A stretch of DNA of 64,000 nt from Desulfatibacillum alkenivorans DSM 16219 (lineage in GTDB: Bacteria; Desulfobacterota; Desulfobacteria; Desulfobacterales; Desulfatibacillaceae), in the NCBI RefSeq assembly GCF_900142135.1, contig NZ_FQZU01000032.1, positions 1 through 64,000 on the forward strand, written 5' to 3'. The first letter of the stretch is position 1. Each line of letters starts with the position of its first letter. Of this stretch, positions 16,171-25,300 are shown one piece after another. The notes beneath the pieces are model-generated. The model was not told the DNA's origin, did not search any database, and saw nothing but the letters and a program-made list of their open reading frames with translations. The position numbers and the translations under genes were made by a program.

Positions 16171-16549
16171 GCGTTTTATTCCGAGGCGCCTTTAAACAAA
16201 TAATCATATTCCAGGGCAAGCCAAAAATGACGCTGGGTCCCGGCTTGCGGACGATCCTGAAAAGCGGATCGCCCTTGCCGGGATGACGGCCTCTTGCGCC
16301 TGTCGAAAGTCCCGAGGGCGCTTGCCGCTCTGCCGCCAGGGGCAGGGCGGCATCCAAAACCTTTTGCTTTTTATAGCTCCCGCTCTCCGTCATCCCCGTG
16401 GAGGGAGGCGGCGGGATGATTGCTTTTTTCAATCATCCGGACGCACTCCCGGAAACGGGGACCCAGTGTCCTTGTGGAAAGGAGGCTGGGTATGGATAAA
16501 AAGTCATGAAAGTGAATGAGCAGATTACTCGAATGACCGCAACTTGGTA
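16171..16549. repeat. Intergenic stretch with dispersed REP-like sequences
   Basis: There is no gene here that I can support. Sequences of the type CTGGGTCCCGGC...GCCGGGATGACGG (about 16231-16290) and, inverted, GTCATCCCCG (16390-16399) and CGGGGACCCAG (16455-16465) recur. A related copy (CTGGGTCCCCGCGTTCGCGAGGATGACG) occurs at 36323-36350, so these look like members of a dispersed palindromic family. Confidence 0.45.
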
Positions 16550-18052
16550 TTACTCCTCCAGGATAAAGCCGTCTTTCCCGGCTTTTTGAATGCTCCATCG
16601 GCGCGCCGTCAGGGCGTCCAAAAAGCGCTTGTCGTGGCTGACCAGAACCAGGGCGCAGGGGCAGCCGGCCAGGGCCTGCTCCAGGCACTCGATGGAAGGC
16701 AGGTCCATGTGATTGGTGGGTTCGTCCATGACAATCACGTGGGGCTCCCTGGCCATGCCCAGGGCCAGGCACAGCTTGCGGATTTCCCCCGGGCTGGGGG
16801 TTGCGCTTTCCAACAGCCTGTGAGGCCGGGATCCCAGGCAACTGACAATGGTCATGAGGCGGCCTTTTTCCTCGTTGGGCAGGCTTTGCACCTTCGCCAG
16901 GATTTCGCGGGATCGGGCTTCGGAAAGCTCCTGGGGCACATAGGTCAAATGATCCGGCGAGACGGTGAAGTTTTCCGCCATTTTGCGAATCAAGGTGCTT
17001 TTTCCCACGCCATTGGGGCCTGTCAGGCCGATCCTGTCATTAGGCGAAATGCTCAAGGCCGGATGCCTGAGCATCTTGCCGCCTCCCAGATCCAAAACCC
17101 CTTCAGGAAGGTCCAGGACCCGGTCCTTTAAGGATTTGGCGCCGGGCAGCCAGATTCCCAGGGAATATTCCTTGGCCGTGCGGGTTTTGTCCAGGTCTTC
17201 CGCAGCCCGGTCCACGCGGCCTTCCAATTGACTGAACCGCTTTCCCGCCGCGCCGTCCCTGCCTGTCAGCCTGGCGGCGTCGATTTTTGACTTGGCGTCG
17301 TGATCCTTGCTGGAAATTCCGCTTTTGGATTTTTTCCCGTCCGCCTGTTTGGCCTTGTCTTTGCGTTTTCCCGCCTCCCGCTTCAGCTTTTTCAGCGCCT
17401 GCTTCTTTATGCGCCTTTGCTTTTCCAAGGATTTGCTTTCCTCTTCCGCCGTCCGCCTGCCTTTGCTGTAACCGCCTTTGCGGAGAGTCGCGTGGGGCGG
17501 GTCCACAAACAAACAGGATTGGCACAGGGAATCCAGCAAGTCCCTGTCGTGGCTGACCAGAATGCCGATTCCGTCAAACCCCTCCAAGGCTTCGCAAACC
17601 ATGGCTTTGGCCCGGGCGTCCAAATGGTTGGTGGGCTCGTCAATGGCCAGTAAGTCCGGCTCTCGCCATAAAGCCAGGCCGATTTGCGCCCGTTTGCGTT
17701 CTCCGTGGGACAGCGTGCTCCAGCGGTAAATCCAGTCGTCTTCAACGCCCAGCTTTCCTTTTAAGATGCTGGCTTCCCTGGAATACGATTCGCAGAAATC
17801 CGAAAACCCTTCCGGCATGTGGTCCGTCCTTTGGGGGCAATACACGCAGCGATCCGGCCTGATAATGCCTCCCTGGACGGCAGCCAAAAGGCCCACGGCC
17901 AGCTTGAGCAGGGTGCTTTTACCCGCGCCGTTGCTGCCCGCTACGCCGAACCAGCCTTTGCCCAATTGGAAGTTAAGCCCCTGAAACAACACCTCGGGGG
18001 AAGAGGGGTAATGATACGAAACATTTTGAAATTGTATGAAATCCAGCGCCAT
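16550..18052 (-). CDS. ABC-F family ATPase (twin ATP-binding cassettes)
   Basis: The protein has 500 residues from the ATG at 18052 with a GGAGG six bases upstream; the frame continues upstream to 18211 through the leader. Cassette 1 has Walker A GSNGAGKST (about 37-45), signature LSHGERKRAQ and Walker B LLAIDEPTNHLD. Cassette 2 has GPNGVGKST, SPGEIRKLCLALG and VIVMDEPTNHMD. No transmembrane segment is present. A long lysine-rich inter-domain region (about 220-300) is unusually basic and could contact ribosomal RNA. ABC-F proteins act on the ribosome in translation control or antibiotic resistance. The attenuator-like leader at 18089-18148 would fit an inducible gene, but resistance itself is not shown. 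Confidence 0.85.
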   Translation of the reverse strand: MALDFIQFQNVSYHYPSSPEVLFQGLNFQLGKGWFGVAGSNGAGKSTLLKLAVGLLAAVQGGIIRPDRCVYCPQRTDHMPEGFSDFCESYSREASILKGKLGVEDDWIYRWSTLSHGERKRAQIGLALWREPDLLAIDEPTNHLDARAKAMVCEALEGFDGIGILVSHDRDLLDSLCQSCLFVDPPHATLRKGGYSKGRRTAEEESKSLEKQRRIKKQALKKLKREAGKRKDKAKQADGKKSKSGISSKDHDAKSKIDAARLTGRDGAAGKRFSQLEGRVDRAAEDLDKTRTAKEYSLGIWLPGAKSLKDRVLDLPEGVLDLGGGKMLRHPALSISPNDRIGLTGPNGVGKSTLIRKMAENFTVSPDHLTYVPQELSEARSREILAKVQSLPNEEKGRLMTIVSCLGSRPHRLLESATPSPGEIRKLCLALGMAREPHVIVMDEPTNHMDLPSIECLEQALAGCPCALVLVSHDKRFLDALTARRWSIQKAGKDGFILEE

Positions 18053-18062
18053 ATATCCTCCG

Positions 18063-18077
18063 GCCGCCTTTGGCGGC
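18063..18077 (-). other. Hairpin immediately upstream of the ABC-F ribosome binding site
   Basis: GCCGCC-TTT-GGCGGC forms a 6-bp stem ending two bases from the GGAGG at 18056-18061. On the message it could affect access to the ribosome binding site. On the plus strand it is followed by TTTTT, so it may also be a weak terminator of antisense transcription. Confidence 0.45.
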
Positions 18078-18088
18078 GTTTTTCCAAT

Positions 18089-18148
18089 AAAAAAAGCCAC
18101 GGGGCGAAAACCCCATGGCTTTGCAGTCAAACAAAAAAAAGCCACGGG
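18089..18148 (-). promoter_or_regulatory. Attenuator-like leader of the ABC-F gene with two competing hairpins
   Basis: On the minus strand the sequence CCCGTGGCTTT occurs twice (RC of 18138-18148 and 18093-18103), and AAAGCCATGGGG (RC of 18111-18122) lies between them. The middle segment can pair with the downstream copy to make a 12-bp terminator followed by a U-run (A-run 18089-18095), or with the upstream copy to make an antiterminator of equal length. A reading frame with no stop crosses the region into the ABC-F start. Ribosome-mediated attenuation is known for several ABC-F resistance genes; applying it here is inference. Confidence 0.65.
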
Positions 18149-18341
18149 ACCTTGCGTAAACCGGAACAAGCGCGTCTCCCGCAGCATGATGCCGCACGGA
18201 CGAATCCGCACGCCTGCCTGGCGGTCAGGCGTGAGGATGTTGAAAAGGCCTTAGGGCCTTGTCATGCTCAATTCCGGTTTATGCGTTTTTCAACCCGCGA
18301 CTCCTGATTGGTTTGATGATTCGTTCTTAGGCGAACCCTTG

Positions 18342-18368
18342 GTAATACTATTAGGCGCGCCGTGTCAA
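18342..18368 (-). promoter_or_regulatory. Candidate promoter of the ABC-F gene
   Basis: On the minus strand TTGACA (18368-18363) is followed by TATTAC (18347-18342) with a 15-base spacer, shorter than ideal. It lies about 290 bases before the start codon, leaving a long leader that contains the attenuator. Confidence 0.4.
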
Positions 18369-18509
18369 CCCCTTATGCGGCATGCTTCGGCGCGCTGACA
18401 CACTGTTATAAATGGGCTGGACATTTTCGAGGAACGGGTGATAATAATGTCCATTATCCCCTTTTAACGTGCACCCTTTTGTACCTTTTACAAATCCTTG
18501 GAGAAGAAA

Positions 18510-19292
18510 ATGAGCATGAAATCCCCTGCTGAATTATTCGATCTGTCCGGAAAAACCGCTGTAATCACCGGAGCCTCCTCCGGGCTTGGCGTGGCTTTCG
18601 CCCAGGGCCTGGCCGCCGCCGGCGCCAACGTGGTTTTGGCGGCTCGCAGAACCGGCCGTTTAAAGGATCTGGCCGCGGAATTGGAAAAAACCGGCGTGGG
18701 CGCCGAACCCGTCACCTGCGACGTCACCGTGGAAAAAGACGTTGACAATCTGGTAAAGGCGGCCCTGGACCGCTTCGGCCGTCTGGACATTTTGGTGAAC
18801 AACGCGGGCGTGGCCATCCCCCACGCCGCGGAAACCGAGCCTTACGAGAGCTTTAAGATGGTCATGGACATCAACGTGAACGCCCAGTTTCTTTGCTCCC
18901 AGAGGTGCGGCAGAATCATGCTGGAAGCCCGCAGCGGAAGCATTATCAATATAGCTTCCATGCTGGGGCTGGTGGGCCTTGGGTCCATCCCCCAGGCGTC
19001 CTACAACGCCTCCAAGGCCGCCATGATCAACATGACCCGGGAGCTGGCCGCTCAATGGTCCAAACGGGGCGTGCGCGTGAACGCCATCGCGCCGGGCTGG
19101 TTCCCCAGCGAGATGACCACCGACATGTTCGGCGATGAAAGGTCCGAGGCCTTCATGGAAAAACGCTCCCTGCTCAGGCGGGGAGGCCGCACCGAGGAAT
19201 TGATCGGCGCCTTGCTGCTGCTGGCCTCCGAGGCGGGCAGCTTCATCACTGGCCAGACCATTGTGGTGGACGGCGGGTGGACCGCCATCTAA
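18510..19292 (+). CDS. Short-chain dehydrogenase/reductase (SDR)
   Basis: The protein has 260 residues from the ATG at 18510 (TTGGAG ribosome binding site upstream; an in-frame TTG at 18498 lies inside it). The classical SDR motifs are present: cofactor-binding TGASSGLG near residue 20, NNAG near 94, catalytic YNASK near 165 and a preceding serine in IINIASMLG. The C-terminal GQTIVVDGGWTA is typical of 3-oxoacyl reductase-like members. It should be a cytoplasmic NAD(P)-dependent oxidoreductase. The substrate cannot be told; short- or medium-chain hydroxyacyl or alcohol substrates are common for this group. It is a single gene, convergent with the giant gene at 19395. Confidence 0.88.
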   Translation: MSMKSPAELFDLSGKTAVITGASSGLGVAFAQGLAAAGANVVLAARRTGRLKDLAAELEKTGVGAEPVTCDVTVEKDVDNLVKAALDRFGRLDILVNNAGVAIPHAAETEPYESFKMVMDINVNAQFLCSQRCGRIMLEARSGSIINIASMLGLVGLGSIPQASYNASKAAMINMTRELAAQWSKRGVRVNAIAPGWFPSEMTTDMFGDERSEAFMEKRSLLRRGGRTEELIGALLLLASEAGSFITGQTIVVDGGWTAI

Positions 19293-19322
19293 GCATTCAT
19301 TATCAATTCCCATAAAAACACA

Positions 19323-19354
19323 GAGAGCCGTATCGCTTGTGCGATATGGCTCTC
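19323..19354. terminator. Bidirectional terminator between convergent genes
   Basis: GAGAGCCGTATCGC and GCGATATGGCTCTC pair with one mismatch around a TTGT loop. On the minus strand a GTGTTTTT follows; on the plus strand GTATTT. It lies between the SDR gene and the secreted dockerin protein gene. Confidence 0.75.
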
Positions 19355-19394
19355 GTATTTGATGCGCGGCAAGGCCTGGGACGGCCCGCCGTAA

Positions 19395-22300
19395 TTATTG
19401 AACGTGCTGCAGGACGAACAGGGCGTCGCGCATATCGGCGGCGCCGTCGTTGTTGGCGTCGCCGGACAGGTTGACGCCCGAGGCCGGGTCATAGCCGGAG
19501 ACAACCTGCACGGCCAGGATGGCGTCTTCCAAGGTCACCAGGGAGTCTCCGTTCAGATCTCCGGGGATTTCCTCCACGGTTACCTCGGCGGTATCCGGGT
19601 CTCTTTCCGTCTCCAGATCATCCGAGACCGTTATCGTGAACGTTCCCAGCTCTCCCAGGGAAGTCGCCCGGCACTGGCTTCCCAACTCGGACAGGCTGGC
19701 CAGGGTTTCGTCGGAAAGGGACCAGGAATAGAATCCGCTGCCGCCTTCCGCTTTCAGGTCCAGATATCCGTTTTTCTGCATTACATACGGCCCTGGCGGA
19801 TAAATGCCGAAGAGGTTGGAAACCACGTTGAGGCCCACGGAATTGGATTCCAGGCCCGTAAACACCGCATCCTCGGCCTTGAGATTCGCCGTCCCGGCGG
19901 TCAGGCCGGAGACCCTTCCCTGGGCGTTTACCGCGGCTACGGCGCCGTCATCCGAAGAGAAGGTATAAGCGCCGGACCCGCCCGAGACCGTCAGATCCAT
20001 GGACTGCTCCACCGCCAAGTCCGCGGACGGGGCGGTGAGGACGATGGGCGCCACGTCCTTGACCAGGGGATTCATGCCTCTGGCGATTTCCTCACCGTCC
20101 GGGGCCAGGTCGCCGTCCGTATCTTTCAGCGTGGGGTTGGTCCCCAGCACGGCTTCCTCGGCGTTGGAAAGGCCGTCGTTATCCGGGTCGTCGGTTCCGG
20201 CCTGGGCCAGGGAGTTGAAATACAAGCGTTCCCAGGCGTCGTTCAAACCGTCCTGATCGTCCAGAATGACGGGGCCGAAAGGCTCCACCAGCTTGCGTTC
20301 CGCGCCGGCGCCCGTAACCGGGGTGACCGCGTAATAAACGGGCTCGCCGAATTGGGCCTGAGAGTCCACAAAGGTTGTTGCCTGCTGGATGGCCAGGGGC
20401 GTCATGCCGTCCACGGTGAAAAAGGGCTGAGGCGCGGAATAGACCTTGAAACTGGCGGCAAGTCCGTCAGAGTACGACGACCAATCCAGAGCCGCTGAGG
20501 GAACTCCGCCCGTGGATGTATTGGAAACCTGGATTACCACGGGAGCGGGAGCGCTTTGGCCTCCGGTCTCCCGAAAATCCATGGGCATGGCCGGCATGCC
20601 GCCGTTAACCGAGGTGATGACCGAAACGGACCGGGCGCCCAGATTCACGGCATAAGCGCCCACATGGTTTGAACTTTCCACACCCCAGGCGGGCGTGACA
20701 ATGCCCGACTCGTCCGCGGTCCAGAACAGGCGTATGGTTCCCATGTTAGGCTGGGAGCAGGCCATGACAAGCTCCTGGTTTCCGGTGGTCAGGCTGGCCA
20801 GGGATAGGCCGTTGTCCGTAAAAAAGGCCAAAAAGTTCCCGGACGGAGACAGGGCCGGAGACGCATGGGAGTCCACGCCGCAGATTTTTTCCACAAAGGC
20901 CATGTTTGGCGTCAGGCTGACAATAGCTTTCTGATTATTCGTATCCGAGGATTTGGCGAAGGCGTAAATCACGCTACCGTCCGGCGACCAGCAGGGGGCG
21001 TCTCCGCCTACATAGACTTCTTCCTCCTGGGTTGCAAAAGTGAACACCCGCACTTGTGTGGGATCGGAAAAGCTGATGTTAAGCGCGTAGGCGATTTTGG
21101 CGCCGTCCGGCGAAAGCTCCAGGGAGGTCACGTCGCCGTCAAGCACGGTAACCAATACCTGGGGATCGTCGCCCGCCAGGGAGTTGCTGATGATTTCCTG
21201 GCCCACGAGGCCGTCGCGATTCCGGGCGTAGATAATCCGGGCGCCGTTAGAGGTGAAGTCCGGGGTAAAGCGGGAAGGAAAAGAGTTATCCACTGTGGTC
21301 AATGCCTGGGTCTGGCGGTTCCAAACCTGCAGGTTGCCGGACATGAAATACAAGCAGGAGCCGTCCGGGCTGCTCACCACGTCCTGGGCGGAGGAACTCA
21401 ACTGCACGCTGTTTCCATCGGGCATCGTTATTTCATATATTCCCCCCATCATGGCGTCGGCGTAATCCAGGGTTCCGCTCACGTTCAAAGGCGTCACGGC
21501 CATGGTGGTGAAGGTGATGACGCTGTTTGCGGAAAGGCCGTTTCCCGCCGTATCGGTCAGATCGCCGTCCATCTCCACGGTGTAAGTGGTGGAGGCGGTG
21601 AGGGCGCTGCTGGGGGTGATTGTGAGCACGCCCGCATTATCGGCATAGGCGGAAAAGGGAACGGAAGCGGCCCCTTGCAGCAGGGTCACGCCAGCCTGGG
21701 CCGTATCATCATCCACAGCCTCGTTAAACAGGAGTTTGACGGCGCCTCCCGGAGGAAGCGCCTTGGAGCCCGACTCCGGGATGGAGCCCGTAAAAATCGG
21801 GCCGTCCACGTCTTCCGTGGAGAATCCCCAGTATACGGGAACGCCCAAGGCCGCGCCGGTCGCGTCCAAAACCTGGCCGGCAATGTGAACCCGGTAATTG
21901 GCCGCTGAGACAAGCTGGCCCGGGTTCAGGGTCAGGACGTCCGCGTCGGAATCGTAGGATATGGTCACGGGATCGCGGGCCATGAAATTGCCGTCAGCAT
22001 CCACGCGAGTCAGGGCGATCCACTCGTTGGTCAGGGCGGCCGGGTCCATGGGACCGGAAAAGCTGACCGTGATGTCCGCAGTGGTAGAGACGTCGACGGC
22101 GCCCTCGGCGGGAGTTTTGTCCGTGACGGTCACGGCGCTGGTTCCCGCGCCCAATGCAACGATCCGGGGCGTATCGTCATAGCTCACCAGATAATCGCCG
22201 AAAAGTTGAAAATGGCCCGACGTCGAACCAAGATCCACGGGATAGGTCCTATGGGTCAGCAGATCGTAGGCCGTGGGAATCATGTCCGCCGATTGTTGCG

Positions 22301-25300
22301 CCGCAGACATGTTGTAGGGCGGCGCATTAATTCTTTCCTGGAAGTAGACCAGGCTTTCCGAAATCTGGAAAGGCCAGACCTGGGGCTGCATGCTGACCGT
22401 GAAGGTCGCGCCGGCGTCCAGATGATACACCAGCAGTTTGCTGGAGTCGCAGGTATTTTCCCAAAACATGCCGTTAATGGTTCCATGCATGGTGTACACC
22501 AGGGCAACGGCCCTTCCGTAAACCACGGCCGCCTTGTCGACGCGCACCGGGTTGTCCGGATCCCTGGATACCAGATCCGTCAGGGCAAGGGTGCGCACAT
22601 CCAGGGAATGGAGGCTTTCGCCTTTGGGAACCCTGTAATCCGGGCCGTCTTCCCCATCCGTATCCGTGGTTACATAGTCGCCGCCATCGCTGATTTCAAA
22701 AACCGCGTGATTTCCGTCAAATCCGCTGAGGACGGGATCCTGCCAGTCTTCCAGGCCGGTTAGGGTGTGCAGGTCCACGGGCTGGGGGGATCCGGCTTCC
22801 CAAAGGCGAATGACCGGGTCGGCGCCGGAAAAATCAATCCAAACGACCGTATTGCCGTGGATAAATCCGCTGGTCACGCTGGCCGAGCCGGTGGGGACGG
22901 GCGTTGTGGTTCCGTCCTCCGTATTGTACAGGAACAGGGAGAAGGTTTTGTCCGCCGGGTCCATGCCGGGGGCTTCGCCGCCCGTGTTTTCGGGATAAAG
23001 CACCCACGGCTCGGAGATATCGAGGAAGGAGCAATAGGTGGTGGGGTCGGCGTTCACGCCGCCTTCCGTGATGTAGTAATAGCCGGCGTCGAAAAGCAGA
23101 GAATCTTCGCCCGTAAGCAGGTTGAAAAGATAAATCTTGCCTCCGGAGATGTAATAATAGTGCATGCCCATGACCTTATACCGCATGCCAACGGCAACAT
23201 ACTCGCTGCTGCTGATGGTGCGGGGCAGGGCGGGGGCGGCGTATTCCTGGGCGATATCCATGGCCGCGTCCTCCACCGGAGCGCCTATGGTAAACGAAAG
23301 GCTGCGCGATCCGCCTTGATCCGCCTTCACCAGCAGGTCGTAGCGGCCGCGGGCCGAAACCTGGGCGCCGTCAATGATCGACTGGGGCGCTTCTCCGTTG
23401 CGCCATAAAGCCGCCTGATATGGGCCTGCAGAGACTTGAATGCCGATGGTCACGGGATCGGTGTATGCTGCGCCGTCCTCCACGCCTGTGATTTCAATGG
23501 TTGGAGGCAAGGTTCCGGCTGCAAATGACTCGGTGGTGAAAGACCAGGATTTTTCCACCAGGGGATTGCCGGCCTGGTCTGTGCAGCCTTCGCCGAAGGT
23601 TACGGTGTAGACTGTTCCCGGCAGCAGAGAGCCGGGGTACATGTAAAAGGTTTTCGTCGCCTCGTCATACCGGCCCGTAAATGGCTTGGAAACGCCGTTG
23701 GCCTGGATGATCGCATTGGGGGAAACCAGGGTGGATGCGTCCATGGCTTCGTTGAACACGGCGCGAATGGTCTGGTAGACGGACACGCCTTCGCTGTTCA
23801 GGCCCGGCGTGTGATGCACCAGGCTGGGGCGGATGTCGTCGCCCGAGGTTTCGGGCCAGTACAACTGAAGCTGTTGCCTGGCCCAGGCGGCCCAGCCTGC
23901 AAAGCCTTCCCGGACATTGGCCATGTACAGGTCATTATAAAGGCCCGCCTGGTCTATCAGGTCCTGAAGCGTTTCCTCGTTTTCGGGCATGACGCAATAG
24001 GGGTTTCGTTGCTGCATCCAGCCGTTCAGCGAGGAGGGATTGGCGAATATTTGCTGGAACAATGCCTTGGCGTCCGAGCGAATATCCATGACCCGCTCCA
24101 TGTCGCTCAGGTTGTAAAAAGCGGCGACGTATTCCAGCTCCTTGAGGAAATCCAGGTATCCCTGCTCCGAAGGGAACGCCGGCAAAGAGGTGTAATCGCT
24201 GACTATAAATTGAACCATAGTCCGCAGGGTTGCGTCGTTTTTCATGCGGTTCAAAAGTTCGTCAGCCGCAGCCAGGTCCTGATTGAAATCGCTCTGGCCC
24301 TGGAGGTAGTCGTCGGCCGACTCGACGGCCCGTTGGGCCATGGTTGCGCCGAAGTCGTAATCCAGGTCCGCCATGTACACGTCGAAATGGGTTGCATCCC
24401 ATGTTTGCTGGGCGCCGCCCCATTCGTCATCGCCCGAGGTGCAGAGGTGCATCCAGTTGGCGTCGGCATGATCGGCCAGGGCTTGCACGGCTGCGTCCCA
24501 GGCCGTCTTTTTATCCTCGATATCGGTCAACAGGCCGTGCTTGCCTTCCATGAAGGCTGCGTAGTTGGCCGCCTGGGTTTCCAGGGCTTCCACGTTGTCC
24601 CAGACCATGTCCATCAGGTCCTGGGTCAGGGGGCTCAGGGCGAAATGGGCTACGGGGCTGCCGGAGCCGGAATAAATGCGTTCGGAATTGGTTTCCAGGC
24701 CCGCCTCGGCCATAACCTGGTACGCCTTGGCCAGCTTTTCCAGGCTTTCCGGATAGGTTCTGAACGTATAGTCGTTGATGTCCGGCGTTTGAGACGGCAT
24801 TTCATAGGAATAAACGGATTCGGAAAGCGGAAAGGCCGGGTCGTATTCCCTGGTCAGATAATAGGGGCTTGGGCCGGAAAAACCGGGCAGATTGGTCTGC
24901 ACGATCCCCAGGGCCTGCTCGTCAAACACATCCAGGTCCTCGCTGGGGAATCCGGATTTGTCCCAATAGGACTCGGCCGAGGCGTTGATCTGCGCTTCCA
25001 GACCGTCCAACACGGCCTGCAGGGCGTCGTGGTCGGCGACCGCCTGCGCCCTGGCCGCATTGTAGCCGTCCAGCATGGTCTGGGCGTAATTGGACAGCCA
25101 GGTCCAGTTGGCGGAGACGTCGTTAAGATAAACGTTCTTGTTTTCCTGGGGCTCGCCGGAATCGTTGATGTTGTTCACCACCTGATTTTTTTCCGCCAAA
25201 GCCTCGGCCATGATTCCGTTGTAGATTTTGTTGAACTCGCTCCAGCAAAATTCCTCGGCGGCGAAATCGGCGGAAAGGGCGTCCAGCGCATTTTGATAAG

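Noticed and set aside
17973-18197. 74-codon minus-strand frame in the ABC-F leader
   Set aside because: Its peptide is only a translation of the repeated attenuator hairpins and it runs into the ABC-F gene in the wrong frame.
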